A DNA stretch of 64,000 nt from Trueperaceae bacterium (lineage in GTDB: Bacteria; Deinococcota; Deinococci; Deinococcales; Trueperaceae): positions 1-64,000 of the forward strand of contig DASVCN010000035.1 in assembly GCA_036381595.1 (NCBI GenBank). The letters run 5' to 3'. The notes beneath the pieces are model-generated. The model was given only the letters and a program-made list of their open reading frames with translations. It was not told where the DNA came from and made no database searches. Shown here piece by piece: positions 37,146 through 45,272 of the stretch (the first letter of the stretch is position 1; every line of letters begins with the position of its first letter). The translations under genes were made by a program, and so were the position numbers.

Positions 37146-38225
37146 GTGAGCACAGCGGTCCCTTCACCTGAACAGATCCTTGCTGCGCGCGCGGTTCGGC
37201 ACCACCTGACTCCCTCCAGCCGAGGGAGCAGCGACTCCGACTACCTCGAGATCGTGGGACAACTTGGCCCGCTCAGGCCGCCCAGCTTCGAGTTCCCGGG
37301 CACGCCGGTCGTACTGTTCGACAGGCACGAAGACGCCGCAGGCTCCAGCGCTCAGGAGGTGGGCGAGCGGATCCGGCGCCAACGGCTGGTATTCAAGGGA
37401 CGGTTCCAGGGCGGCAAGGTCGCCTACGTACGCACTTCCGATGTTCCCATCTATCTGGCGGCGTTCCGGCGCGAACGCCCGTTGACCGGCCCCGAACGCG
37501 TCGTCCTCGAAGTCCTCGAGAGCGAGGGCCCCCTCCACAAGAGCGATCTCGCCGAGGTGAGCGGGGTGCGCGGCAGGGAGCTTTCCGCTGCCCTTCAGAG
37601 GCTGCAGGAGGCGTTCCTGGTCTTCGAGCAACAGCTCGAGACGGAGTGGGACAACGCCTGGTTCTCGCTCGAGCGGGAGCAGCCCGAGTGGCTGGTCGCC
37701 GCTCCCGAGCAGGACCTGGCGCGGCTCGAAGTGCTCCGTCGGTTCAGCCGAGCACACGTGGCGACGAGCGCCCAGGAGGCGAAGGACTGGTCAGGTTTCC
37801 CCCTCCGTCAGGTGCGCGAGCTGCTGACCGAGCTGACCGAGTCGGGCGAGCTGACGCGGGTCGCTATCGACGGCTGGGGGGAGCGTTTCATGGCCAGCGA
37901 CTGGGAGCCCGTGGAACCGGAAGCGAGCCTCGCGATCCTGGATCCGGGCGACCCGCTGGTAACGGCACAGGCGTCTGTCCTCAAACGGAAGTTCGATGGT
38001 TTGCCTGCGCTCAAGTATGTATACGTCGACGGTGATGTGGCGGGCATCGCCACCGGCAGGTGGGGAATCGGGCCGTTCGATGTCGACGATGTGGTCTTCA
38101 TCGAGGAAACCTCATCCGAACGATCGAGAGACGACATCATCGCCAAGCTGCGCCGCCACTTCCCTTCACCCCGACACCGTATCGTTTCGTTCGGTGGCAT
38201 TCCGCTGGACGGTAGATTGGTCTAG
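37146..38225 (+). CDS. Winged-helix DNA-binding protein, AlkZ/YcaQ DNA glycosylase-like
   Basis: This 359-aa protein starts with GTG at 37146 from a leaderless promoter. The fold suggested is that of AlkZ/YcaQ: a central winged-helix stretch (VVLEVLESEGPLHKSDLAEVSG...LQRLQEAFLVFEQ) and a second one (FPLRQVRELLTELTESGELTRV), then a C-terminal beta domain (ALKYVYVDGDVAGIATGRWGIGPFDVDDV). AlkZ enzymes unhook DNA interstrand crosslinks. I do not find the catalytic Q-x-Q motif with confidence, so the activity is open. The 95-aa gene begins at the base after its stop. Confidence 0.6.
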   Translation: MSTAVPSPEQILAARAVRHHLTPSSRGSSDSDYLEIVGQLGPLRPPSFEFPGTPVVLFDRHEDAAGSSAQEVGERIRRQRLVFKGRFQGGKVAYVRTSDVPIYLAAFRRERPLTGPERVVLEVLESEGPLHKSDLAEVSGVRGRELSAALQRLQEAFLVFEQQLETEWDNAWFSLEREQPEWLVAAPEQDLARLEVLRRFSRAHVATSAQEAKDWSGFPLRQVRELLTELTESGELTRVAIDGWGERFMASDWEPVEPEASLAILDPGDPLVTAQASVLKRKFDGLPALKYVYVDGDVAGIATGRWGIGPFDVDDVVFIEETSSERSRDDIIAKLRRHFPSPRHRIVSFGGIPLDGRLV

Positions 38226-38513
38226 GTGGCCAGAAGACGGATCCGGACTCCAAAGGAAACGCGGCCGAAGCGCAGACCTGTCGAAAGGCACCTGCTGGGC
38301 ACCATGTTCGACCCTACTCGTGCGGTTGAGCGGGTGCTCTCCACCGGCACCGTAGTGAGGCTGAGGGTGGAGGAGTTGGGCGAGGGGTGGGTGATGGTTC
38401 ACGAGGCGCGCCGCAGAAGAGCTGGTGGCAACTGGATGCGCTGGCGTGAGGTCGAGGGAGAGCAACTCGCCGATGACCTGGGTATGGACAAGTGCTCCCC
38501 GGTCGAGGAGTGA
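38226..38513 (+). CDS. Hypothetical 95-aa basic protein
   Basis: GTG at 38226 follows directly on the previous stop (TAG then GTG), suggesting coupled translation. The N-terminus is strongly basic (ARRRIRTPKETRPKRRPVERHLLG). The rest contains VVRLRVEELGEGWVMVHEARRRRAGGNWMRW, a likely small beta structure. No family recognised. A nucleic-acid-binding role would fit the charge and the operon with an AlkZ-like protein, but this is a guess. Confidence 0.5.
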   Translation: MARRRIRTPKETRPKRRPVERHLLGTMFDPTRAVERVLSTGTVVRLRVEELGEGWVMVHEARRRRAGGNWMRWREVEGEQLADDLGMDKCSPVEE

Positions 38514-38516
38514 ACC

Positions 38517-39710
38517 CTAGTCGATAGCAGCTGCGGCTGCCTCGAGGCGGGGCACTCGGCCGTTCTCGATCTTCTGCCTGGAGGCTATCAGGTCCCGGGC
38601 GGCATCTACTTTGCCCCAGCTGTTCCAGAGGAGGGTCCCCTCCACCCTGCTGCCGTTCAGGTAGTAGATGATTCCCACCTCGTTCTCCTTCTCCCAGTCC
38701 GCGATCGCCGTGAGGCTCGAGTCCACCCGACCTACGCCCTCCCAACCCAGCTCGAAGAGATCCGAGTAGAAGAGGGGGAGGTGGCTGTAGGGCGCCAGCT
38801 TGCCGGCCATGGCCTGGCCCGCATGGAAGCCCATGGTGTTGGCGTTGTCTTCGTGCTCGAAGCGCACCTGCCTCTGCAGCACCTGATCGAAGATGCTGGC
38901 CGCGTCGCCGGCCGCGAAGATGTCGTCGTTGCCGGTCTGGAGGAACTGGTTAACGCTGATGCCGCCGTTGATCTCGAGTCCCGCCGCCTCTGCCAGCTCC
39001 GTATTCGGGATGATGCCCAGCCCGGCGATCACGACCTCGGCTTCGATGTCGTCTCCACCGGAGATCCTCACCCGGTACCCGGCACCCTGTTCTTCCACGC
39101 CGTCCACGAGAGTCGCAGGATGCAGGGCCACTCCCTTCTCCCGGTAGTAGCCGTTCACGTACTCGCCCAACTTCGTTGGCAACAGGCGCGCCAGCAGCGT
39201 CCTCTCGGGGAAGATCATCTCCACCTGGTGCCCGTTCATCGCCAGGGCCGCTGCGATCTCGGCCCCGATGTAACCGCCTCCGATCACTGCCACTCGGCGC
39301 GGCTCCTCGGTGAGGTCCCGTAGCCTCAGGTAGTCGGCCAGGTCGCGGAAGTAGATCACGCCATCGTCGCGACCGCGCAGGCGCCGGGGGACACCGCCGG
39401 TCGCGAGCAACAGCCTCCCGTAGCGGTAGCTCTCGCCCGCGTTGTCTTCGACGGTCTTGCGGAGTGGGTCGAGGCGAACGGCAGCTCGGCCCAAATGGGT
39501 CTCGACGCCCAACTCCTCGGTGTCACGCCAGATGCGCTCGAGCGATTCCCCCTTCCAGAGCGCCTTGGAGAGGGGCGGCTTGTCGTATGGAGGGAAGGTC
39601 TCCTTGCTCAGCAGACCGATGGTGCCGTTCTCGTCGAGCTCTCTTATGCCTCGAACGGCGGCGTCCGCGGTCATCCCACCCCCGACGATCAGGTAGTCGT
39701 ATTCAGGCAT
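38517..39710 (-). CDS. FAD/NAD(P)-dependent oxidoreductase (ferredoxin/rubredoxin reductase-like)
   Basis: ATG 39710 is chosen because AAAGGAGA lies 5 nt upstream and the next residues are the FAD-binding strand YDYLIVGGGMTADAAVRG; this gives 397 aa. The flavin site continues with PYDKPPLSK. The NAD(P) site is RVAVIGGGYIGAEIAAALAMNG (around 145-165), and the second FAD motif is DIFAAGDAASIFD. The C-terminal dimer domain has an FYSDLFELGWEGVGRVD segment as in BphA4/AIF-type reductases. The electron acceptor is unknown, as no ferredoxin or Rieske gene is adjacent. Confidence 0.9.
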   Translation of the reverse strand: MPEYDYLIVGGGMTADAAVRGIRELDENGTIGLLSKETFPPYDKPPLSKALWKGESLERIWRDTEELGVETHLGRAAVRLDPLRKTVEDNAGESYRYGRLLLATGGVPRRLRGRDDGVIYFRDLADYLRLRDLTEEPRRVAVIGGGYIGAEIAAALAMNGHQVEMIFPERTLLARLLPTKLGEYVNGYYREKGVALHPATLVDGVEEQGAGYRVRISGGDDIEAEVVIAGLGIIPNTELAEAAGLEINGGISVNQFLQTGNDDIFAAGDAASIFDQVLQRQVRFEHEDNANTMGFHAGQAMAGKLAPYSHLPLFYSDLFELGWEGVGRVDSSLTAIADWEKENEVGIIYYLNGSRVEGTLLWNSWGKVDAARDLIASRQKIENGRVPRLEAAAAAID

Positions 39711-39824
39711 GCCCGTCTCCTTTCCGCGCCCTGGCGAACGAATGAGAAACTTATGCAAGGAATATATGGCCAAAGTATGCGTTGGTCAAGCTCAGGGTTA
39801 GCGGCGTTGCAGGGTCAGTCCGCT

Positions 39825-40193
39825 TCAGAGGTCGGCCGGAGTGTCGAGGAATTCCAGCCGGTTGCCGAACGGATCGTGCGTGTAGAAGCGGGTCTCGCCT
39901 GGCAGATTCGCGTCCCACTCGAGTTGGAAGCCGCTGTCCAGTAGCCGCCGCGAGAGCTCCTCGAGGTCGCCGCAGCGGATGGCTGGGTGCGCCTTGCGGG
40001 CAGGACGGAAACCCTCCTCTACCCCCAGGTGCAGCTGTTGCGCGCCAAGACTGAACCAGACCCCGCCCCTGCTGCGCAACTGCTCGGGCTTGACCAACTC
40101 TTCCAGCCCTACCAGGTCCCGGTAGAAGGCCCTCGCCTGTTCCTCGCGGCCGGCGGGCATGGCCAGTTGGACGTGGTCCAGGGAGTAGCCCAT
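39825..40193 (-). CDS. VOC-family (glyoxalase-like) protein
   Basis: This 122-aa single VOC module runs from MGYSLDHVQLAMPAG and AFYRDLVGLEEL, then the strand VWFSLGAQQLHLGVEE, to ETRFYTHDPFGNRLEFLD with the C-terminal metal Glu. The His (DHVQL) and Glu (RLEFLD) positions for a metal are present. The -10 TAGCTT lies 6 nt before the ATG without a Shine-Dalgarno. It is monocistronic, divergent from the Yip1-like gene. Confidence 0.88.
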   Translation of the reverse strand: MGYSLDHVQLAMPAGREEQARAFYRDLVGLEELVKPEQLRSRGGVWFSLGAQQLHLGVEEGFRPARKAHPAIRCGDLEELSRRLLDSGFQLEWDANLPGETRFYTHDPFGNRLEFLDTPADL

Positions 40194-40199
40194 CGGCCA

Positions 40200-40205
40200 A
40201 AGCTA
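40200..40205 (-). promoter_or_regulatory. Leaderless -10 element
   Basis: On the minus strand TAGCTT stands 6 nt before the ATG of the VOC gene at 40193. No ribosome-binding site is present. Confidence 0.5.
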
Positions 40206-40295
40206 CAACAGGAGAGGTTGAGCCGTTCGGTTTCGAGGCTCCGAGCGGCCGATCTAGTAACATTCCGGCTAGGGACACCTGAGGAGGCCCCCCTT

Positions 40296-40841
40296 ATGAC
40301 CGCGAACTCGTCGATCCCCGAGATGCTGAACCAGAGCAGGACGGTTCTCACCAGTCCCAGCGTCGCCAACTTCGAGCGCTTCGAGGGGCGAGGCAACCTG
40401 GCCGACGCGCTCATCTATATGACGATCGCCGCAGCCATCACCGGCGTATTTGGCCTGACCGAGGGCGTAGGCGGCTTCCTGCGCAACATCATCAGCGCGC
40501 TTCTAGGCTTCCTGATCTTCACCTACCTGGTCCACTGGATAGGTAGTCGGCGCGGCGGCAGCGGGACGCTCGACGAGGTCGCCTACTCGTTCGCTCTCTT
40601 CTGGGCACCACTGACGGTGCTGGTGGGCGTGGTGAGCCTGATCCTCGCCATCACCGTCGTCGGCATCGTCCTCATCCCGCTCGTTCTGCTCGCTGCTTTC
40701 GTGGTGAACGTGTTCTTCGCCTACCTGGCGGTCCAGTCGAGCATGAATCTCCAAGGCGGAGGACCCACTTGGACGGTGCTGATCCTAGCTGCCCTGGCTT
40801 CGTTCGTCCTGAACCTGATAATCGCCGCCATCCTGAACTAG
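40296..40841 (+). CDS. Yip1-family membrane protein
   Basis: ATG 40296 follows GAGGAGG (40281-40287). This 181-aa protein has four or five transmembrane segments (e.g. IYMTIAAAITGVFGL, IISALLGFLIFTYLVHWIG, LTVLVGVVSLILAITVVGIVLIPLVLLAAFVV and WTVLILAALASFVLNLIIAAIL). The pattern of a short helical hydrophilic N-terminus, the GxxR/G loop after TM2 and clustered C-terminal helices is that of the bacterial Yip1/DUF1282 family, of unknown function. The stop overlaps that of the convergent AlkD-like gene (CTAG). Confidence 0.7.
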   Translation: MTANSSIPEMLNQSRTVLTSPSVANFERFEGRGNLADALIYMTIAAAITGVFGLTEGVGGFLRNIISALLGFLIFTYLVHWIGSRRGGSGTLDEVAYSFALFWAPLTVLVGVVSLILAITVVGIVLIPLVLLAAFVVNVFFAYLAVQSSMNLQGGGPTWTVLILAALASFVLNLIIAAILN

Positions 40842-41575
40842 GGCCTCGAGCGGACGCGGCCGAGCTTGGCCCGCTGCTCCTCGGATAGATACTTGCTGGC
40901 CTCGCGGAAGGTCAGGCCGGAGATGCGCTCGACCCGCGCGAGCAGCCAGTCGAACACCTCCTCCGGCCGCTTCTTCGAGTACTCTCGCAGGACCCAGCCG
41001 ATAGCCTTGCGGATGAAGAACTCTCGCTCCTCCAGCATCCGATCGGCGTAGCCCGAGAAGGGCCCGAATGGGCCGCTATCCCCCCTGCGGAGCGGAAGCA
41101 GGAAGGAGAGCAGCACGGTGCGCCGGAGCCAGAAGTCGTCGTCCTCTGCCCAGCTGTCGAGCACCCTCACCAAGCCCCCGTTGCGGCGCGCGAGAGGGCC
41201 AACGACCTTCACCGCGAGCGTGTCGACCAGCGCCCAGGTGCGAGCTTCGCGAAGCATCCTTTCGAGCAGTGGGACGTCGGCGGCTGCCAGCAACTTCTCG
41301 CGGTAACAGAGGAGCTCGACCGCCGCCATCCGCAGTTCGTGTACCGGACGCTCCCACAGAGCCAGCACCAGGACCAGGAGCTGATCGCGGTCGAGCTCCG
41401 GCAGCTCCTTCACTACCCCCTTGGCGACCTTGCCGATAGCCGGTACCGAAGCGCCGTAATGCTCCAGGGAGCTCTTCAGGTAACGCTTCTCGCTAGCGGC
41501 CCGCTCGGAGGTACCGGCGTCCCGTAGCGATCCGGCGATCCGGTCTACCAGCTTGCCGACCTCGGCGGTGCTCAC
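40838..41575 (-). CDS. AlkD-like DNA alkylation repair protein
   Basis: GTG 41575 is chosen (VSTAEVGKLVDRIAG..., 245 aa). The open frame runs ~200 residues further but that part is an Arg/Gly-rich shadow of the cytochrome gene, and a -10 TAGACT stands 5 nt before this GTG. The body is a HEAT-like helical solenoid: RYLKSSLEHYGASVPAIGKV, ERPVHELRMAAVELLCYREKLL, the WAEDDDFWLRRTVLLSFLLPLR repeat and REFFIRKAIGWVLREYSKKRPEEV, as in AlkD. AlkD removes N7- and N3-alkylated purines. The Trp/Asp pattern (DFWLRRT) matches the family's active-site region. Confidence 0.88.
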   Translation of the reverse strand: MSTAEVGKLVDRIAGSLRDAGTSERAASEKRYLKSSLEHYGASVPAIGKVAKGVVKELPELDRDQLLVLVLALWERPVHELRMAAVELLCYREKLLAAADVPLLERMLREARTWALVDTLAVKVVGPLARRNGGLVRVLDSWAEDDDFWLRRTVLLSFLLPLRRGDSGPFGPFSGYADRMLEEREFFIRKAIGWVLREYSKKRPEEVFDWLLARVERISGLTFREASKYLSEEQRAKLGRVRSRP

Positions 41576-41580
41576 GCCTG

Positions 41581-41586
41581 AGTCTA
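41581..41586 (-). promoter_or_regulatory. Leaderless -10 element
   Basis: On the minus strand TAGACT lies 5 nt before the GTG of the AlkD-like gene, with no ribosome-binding site between. Confidence 0.55.
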
Positions 41587-41610
41587 CGCCCGTTCCCCTG
41601 CACGAACAGA

Positions 41611-41640
41611 AGCCGGAGGGTCTGATATGTCCCTCCGGCT
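41611..41640 (-). terminator. Terminator hairpin of the cbb3 oxidase operon
   Basis: AGCCGGAGGG (41611-41620) and CCCTCCGGCT (41631-41640) form a perfect 10-bp stem with a 10-nt loop, 19 bp past the cytochrome c stop. On the minus strand it is followed by TCTGTTC, a weak T-tract. Confidence 0.65.
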
Positions 41641-41658
41641 CCAGTTGGTGTCGTTCGC

Positions 41659-42633
41659 TCAGCGCAGCTCTCGCACGGCCTCGGGTGTTACCAGCGGTGC
41701 GTCGTTTCCCCAGCTGCTCCGCTCGTGACTTATGACGGCGGCGATCTGCTCGTCGCTCAGTTGCCCGCCGAAGGCCGGCATGGGCGACGCGTAGGCGACG
41801 CCGTCGATAGTCTTGCCCTGAAGACCGTTCAGCACGATGCTTATGTGCTCGGTCGGGTCGCTGGCCGTGACCACCGGGTCGCCCGCCATGGGCGGGAAGA
41901 CGCCGGGCAAGCCCTTGCCGTTCGACTGGTGGCAGGCCGAGCAGTAGGAACCGTAGACGCTGGCGCCCAGTTCGGAGTCGAACGCAATCGGGGTCGCTGC
42001 CCCTGCCGCGTCGGCTGCCGGAGGAGGCTCCTCGGCGAGGGCTCGGCCCTCGTTCTGCGCTACCGATTCGGCGACGGCGGCTTCGACGGGCTTCGCCTGG
42101 GTCCCGGTAGCATCCGCCTGGCCCTCCGGGGCGCCGGCAGGTTGCGGGGTCACCGCACTGCTGGCAGCAACCGTCCCATAGGTGGGTGTGCTTGCGAAGC
42201 TGGTCGGCGGCTTCCACTGCCGAACTCCGTAGAATCCGGAGAAGGCCACGAAGACGATCAGAAGCACCCAGGCCCAGGTGGGTGCGGGAGCGGGAGTCTC
42301 TGCCCTGGAGGGTTCCCAGTTCTGCTCGACGGCGCCACCGTACGAGTTGACCAGCACGGGGATCGAACCCTCCAGTACGTCGTTGTCGCGAATGCCGCTG
42401 ATGGCGATACCGGGCCCGTTGCGAACCGTGAAGGGGATCTCGCGGACTCCCTTCGTGCCGGTCGAGTCGTACGCCTCCACTCGGAGAAGGTGGGGACCGT
42501 CCTGCATCTGCGAGGTATCTAGTTCGAAACGCAGCGGCGGTCGGTAGCTGACCAGGGGTTCCTTGTCTCCGTCGAGGTAGATGTCGATCCGGTCGCGGTC
42601 TTCGCCCTCGGCTTCTCTTCTCTCCTCAGCCAT
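41659..42633 (-). CDS. Ig-like/TM/cytochrome c protein of the cbb3 oxidase operon
   Basis: This 324-aa protein has three parts. Residues ~14-105 look like a bacterial Ig-like fold (DRIDIYLDGDKEPLVSYRPPLRFELDTSQMQDGPHLLRVEAYDSTG). One transmembrane helix follows (AWVLLIVFVAFSGFYGV, ~120-136), then an Ala/Pro-rich linker. The C-terminal cytochrome c domain (~227-310) has haem motif CSACH and an axial Met in ASPMPAFGGQLSDEQI. It stands where ccoP would be, last in the operon, so it probably carries electrons to CcoNO. The N-terminal domain is odd: with one TM helix and a periplasmic haem, it would sit in the cytoplasm. Confidence 0.85.
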   Translation of the reverse strand: MAEERREAEGEDRDRIDIYLDGDKEPLVSYRPPLRFELDTSQMQDGPHLLRVEAYDSTGTKGVREIPFTVRNGPGIAISGIRDNDVLEGSIPVLVNSYGGAVEQNWEPSRAETPAPAPTWAWVLLIVFVAFSGFYGVRQWKPPTSFASTPTYGTVAASSAVTPQPAGAPEGQADATGTQAKPVEAAVAESVAQNEGRALAEEPPPAADAAGAATPIAFDSELGASVYGSYCSACHQSNGKGLPGVFPPMAGDPVVTASDPTEHISIVLNGLQGKTIDGVAYASPMPAFGGQLSDEQIAAVISHERSSWGNDAPLVTPEAVRELR

Positions 42634-42639
42634 CGCCGT

Positions 42640-42870
42640 TCAACCCTCTTCCCGGAGGATCCGCCGCTTGATGTGTTCGGAGCTGCGTTCCCTCGGCGTG
42701 ACGAAGAACTTCAGCGCGTAGACGACCACCAGCAGGACGACCAGCGTTCCCAGGCTGGTGATCGCGAAGTCGAGCGGCTTGGCGGTCGGGGCGCCGTGAC
42801 CCTGGGTGGAGGTCGAGAAGTCGGCGGCCTGGGCGGCGAGCATGAGCAGGAGATCGGCTCCGGCCATCAC
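42640..42870 (-). CDS. Small membrane subunit of the cbb3 oxidase operon (CcoQ/CcoP N-terminus-like)
   Basis: This 76-aa protein has one clear transmembrane helix (LGTLVVLLVVVYALKFFV, ~39-56), a slightly hydrophobic N-terminus (LLLMLAAQAA), and a charged C-tail (TPRERSSEHIKRRILREEG). It overlaps ccoO by 4 bp and is 6 bp before the cytochrome c gene. Small single-helix subunits at this place are usual in cbb3 operons, but the sequence is not a classical CcoQ. Confidence 0.7.
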   Translation of the reverse strand: MMAGADLLLMLAAQAADFSTSTQGHGAPTAKPLDFAITSLGTLVVLLVVVYALKFFVTPRERSSEHIKRRILREEG

Positions 42871-43487
42871 CGTACCTCCCCGTGGGTGGCGCCCTTTAGG
42901 GGCACCTGTTCGAGTGAGAGGAGGTAGGCGACGAGGGCCCTTGCTTCGTCCGTGGCGACGATCTTGCTGCCTGCGGGTACCCTCTCTGCTGGAACCGGGA
43001 CCACCCCGTCATCTGCCGTGGCTTCCTCCACCACTTCGAACAGCCACGGGTAGGCTGGCATCACCGACTCGGGGACGACTATCCGCGGGTTGTACAGGTG
43101 CAGGTACTGCCAGGTCTCGCTCGGCTGACGGGCGCCCACGTTACTTAGGTCGGGACCGGTGCGGGAGCTGCCGAGTACCGCCGGGGCGTACGGTCTCAGT
43201 GCGCCGGCCGGAGCCACATCGGCGTAGTCGCCCGGGGCAGAGGGGCGGCCCCATTGGGCGTCCATCGCGATCGGACGTACCTGCTGGGTGTGGCACGCCA
43301 CGCAGCCTTCGGACACGTAGACCGCCAGGCCCTCCCGCTCGAGTTCGGTCATGGGCGTGGCCCCTGGGAGCGGATGGGTGTTGTTCTGGACCCAGACCGC
43401 CGGGCCGATGGCGATCACGGAGGCGAGGGTGACGAAGCCGAAGAGGATGACGGAGAAGAGGAGGATGTGGTTCTTGTGGAAGTTCAT
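42867..43487 (-). CDS. ccoO: cbb3-type cytochrome c oxidase subunit II
   Basis: ATG 43487 (MNFHKNHILLFSVILFGFVTLA, 206 aa) is chosen; it overlaps the ccoN stop by 4 bp and begins with the family's N-terminal anchor helix. The mono-haem site is CVACHTQQVRP, with the axial Met candidate in ESVMPAYPWLF, both diagnostic of CcoO/FixO. It passes electrons from soluble or membrane cytochrome c to CcoN in the periplasm. Confidence 0.95.
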   Translation of the reverse strand: MNFHKNHILLFSVILFGFVTLASVIAIGPAVWVQNNTHPLPGATPMTELEREGLAVYVSEGCVACHTQQVRPIAMDAQWGRPSAPGDYADVAPAGALRPYAPAVLGSSRTGPDLSNVGARQPSETWQYLHLYNPRIVVPESVMPAYPWLFEVVEEATADDGVVPVPAERVPAGSKIVATDEARALVAYLLSLEQVPLKGATHGEVR

Positions 43488-44935
43488 GCTGGCACTTCCG
43501 CTCCCGTCGCTGACGCCGATGGCGCCGGGGAAGTGTCCCTGGCGGGGCGCATCGACCAGAGGTTGAAGGCGAACACCAGGTGCGATATGAACATCAGGCT
43601 CCCGCCCACGGCGCGCCACAGCCAGAAGGGGACCATTAGCTGGACCGACTCTATGAAGGGCGCCTCCGCGATCCAGCTGAGGCCCTGCATGGTGCCGCCG
43701 ATCATGAGCGCCACGCTGTAGAGCATCAGGCCCACGAGCGCGAACCAAAAGTGGACGCCAACGAGCAGTTGCGGCGGTTCACGTCCGGTCAGTCGCGGAA
43801 GCAGCCCGTAGACGCCACCCCAGATGAGGAAGACCACGAAGCCGTACATGGTGAGGTGAGAGTGGGCGACGGTGAAGTTGGTGAAGTGCCAGACGTGGTT
43901 GAGCGAGCGGATCGCTTCGAGCGAACCCTGGAACGACCAGAGGAAGTAGGCCAGAACCCCGGCCAGGATGAACGGCAGGCTGTAGCTGCGGGCGATGGTG
44001 CGGCCACTGCCCTTCATCGTCAGCAGGAAGTTGCCGGTCCCGGCCGCCAAAGTCACGACCATACCGATGCTGAAGATGATGGCTACCGTCTGCAGCCACC
44101 AGGGGACCGGGGCGAAGATGAAGTGGTGGGCGCCGATCATCGTGTAGAAGAGCATCTGGGTCCAGAACGCCAGCACCCCCAACGAGTAGGAGTAGATCGG
44201 CTTGTTCAGGAGCTTGGGTAGGAAGTAGTAGGTTAGTCCCAGGACCATCGGCGTGAACCACATCCCCACGCCCATGTGCATGTAGAAGCCCTGGATAACG
44301 GTCTCGCTTATGGCGTTCTGCTGATAGAAGGGCAGGTAGGCGATCACCAGGAGGGCGATCGTCCAGAGGAACGCGGCGATGATGTACCAGTTGGAGATGT
44401 AGATCTCCTCTACGCCGCGGTCGGCGATGGTGCGGATCAGGTTGTAGGCGGTGAGAATAGCGCCGACCGCGAATATCGCCTGCACTGGCCAGATGTACTC
44501 GCGGTACTCCTGGCCGCCGTTGTTGATGCCGGCCATGAGGCAGATGTCGCCTGCCAGGACGGCGATGTTGATGAGTGCCAAGCTCACCCAGGCGAGCCTG
44601 TAGCTGAAGAGCCGCCTCTGGCTCGTTCTGGGTACTACGTAGAGCGCCAACGCGATCATCGCCAGCGTCGACCAGCCCCAGAAGACGGTATTCGTGTGGA
44701 CGGGCCGCAACCGACCGTAGGAGAGCCACGGGATGTGGTCGATGTCGGGGCTGGAGAACTTTATGCCCAGGTATTCGCCCACGAGCGTCCCCACTACGAG
44801 CCAGAGTGTCGCGAACGCCAGGTAGGTGAAGATCAGTCTCGTCGAGGCGGTATCGCGGTCGGGAGCGCCGGTGACACGTGCCTTGGGCACCGCCAGTGGA
44901 CGGATGTTCGAGATGGTGGGGGCCAATCCGGCCAT
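43484..44935 (-). CDS. ccoN: cbb3-type cytochrome c oxidase subunit I
   Basis: This 483-aa protein has ~12 transmembrane helices. Haem b and haem b3/CuB ligand histidines can be placed: RPVHTNTVFWGW (low-spin haem), FYMHMGVGMWF and GAHHFIF (CuB), and HVWHFTNFTVAHSHLTMYGF near the C-terminal part (b3 and b). It reduces O2 to water with high affinity and pumps protons, useful at low oxygen. It is the first gene of ccoN-ccoO-small subunit-cytochrome c. The promoter region to the right has an inverted repeat but no clear FNR box. Confidence 0.95.
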   Translation of the reverse strand: MAGLAPTISNIRPLAVPKARVTGAPDRDTASTRLIFTYLAFATLWLVVGTLVGEYLGIKFSSPDIDHIPWLSYGRLRPVHTNTVFWGWSTLAMIALALYVVPRTSQRRLFSYRLAWVSLALINIAVLAGDICLMAGINNGGQEYREYIWPVQAIFAVGAILTAYNLIRTIADRGVEEIYISNWYIIAAFLWTIALLVIAYLPFYQQNAISETVIQGFYMHMGVGMWFTPMVLGLTYYFLPKLLNKPIYSYSLGVLAFWTQMLFYTMIGAHHFIFAPVPWWLQTVAIIFSIGMVVTLAAGTGNFLLTMKGSGRTIARSYSLPFILAGVLAYFLWSFQGSLEAIRSLNHVWHFTNFTVAHSHLTMYGFVVFLIWGGVYGLLPRLTGREPPQLLVGVHFWFALVGLMLYSVALMIGGTMQGLSWIAEAPFIESVQLMVPFWLWRAVGGSLMFISHLVFAFNLWSMRPARDTSPAPSASATGAEVPA

Positions 44936-45272
44936 CAGGCGAGCCTCGCAGTGGAGCCGGGGCAGCCGGGCCGGGTGGATATGGAATTCATTCGTCCTCC
45001 TGATACTCAGACAACTACGTCTGAATATAAGAGTCGGACCCCTTCCGAGCTAGGGACTATTGCCCCAAGAGGGGCGTATGAAGTGGGTCACAAGTAGCAG
45101 CGGCTGAAAAGTCGGACATGATGGTCCGGGACTAGTAGCGTTCGGCCCGGCCTCATCGAGCCCCAGGCCGCCCGGCCGCTGCGCCCGCAGCAGCGATACG
45201 GCAGTGATCGGAGGCTGTAGCTCTACAGCGGCCGGCGAGGTCCCCTAACGATGACTCCCGTGCGCCGGGTCC
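44936..45272. other. Non-coding region upstream of ccoN
   Basis: I see no gene in these 337 bases. It holds TCAGAC (45007-45012)/GTCTGA (45019-45024), an inverted repeat next to a minus-strand TATATT (complement of 45024-45029), a likely ccoN -10. A second perfect repeat, GCTGTAG (45214-45220)/CTACAGC (45223-45229), lies past the end of the DUF1232 gene, and a short GCCCC/GGGGC hairpin lies near 45062-45075. Confidence 0.5.

Noticed and set aside
41660-42217. Long N-terminal extension of the AlkD-like protein
   Set aside because: The frame is an antiphase shadow of the cytochrome c gene; a -10 element and GTG at 41575 define the start.
45007-45024. FNR/ANR box upstream of ccoN
   Set aside because: The inverted repeat TCAGAC/GTCTGA does not match TTGAT-N4-ATCAA; kept only as an unnamed repeat.
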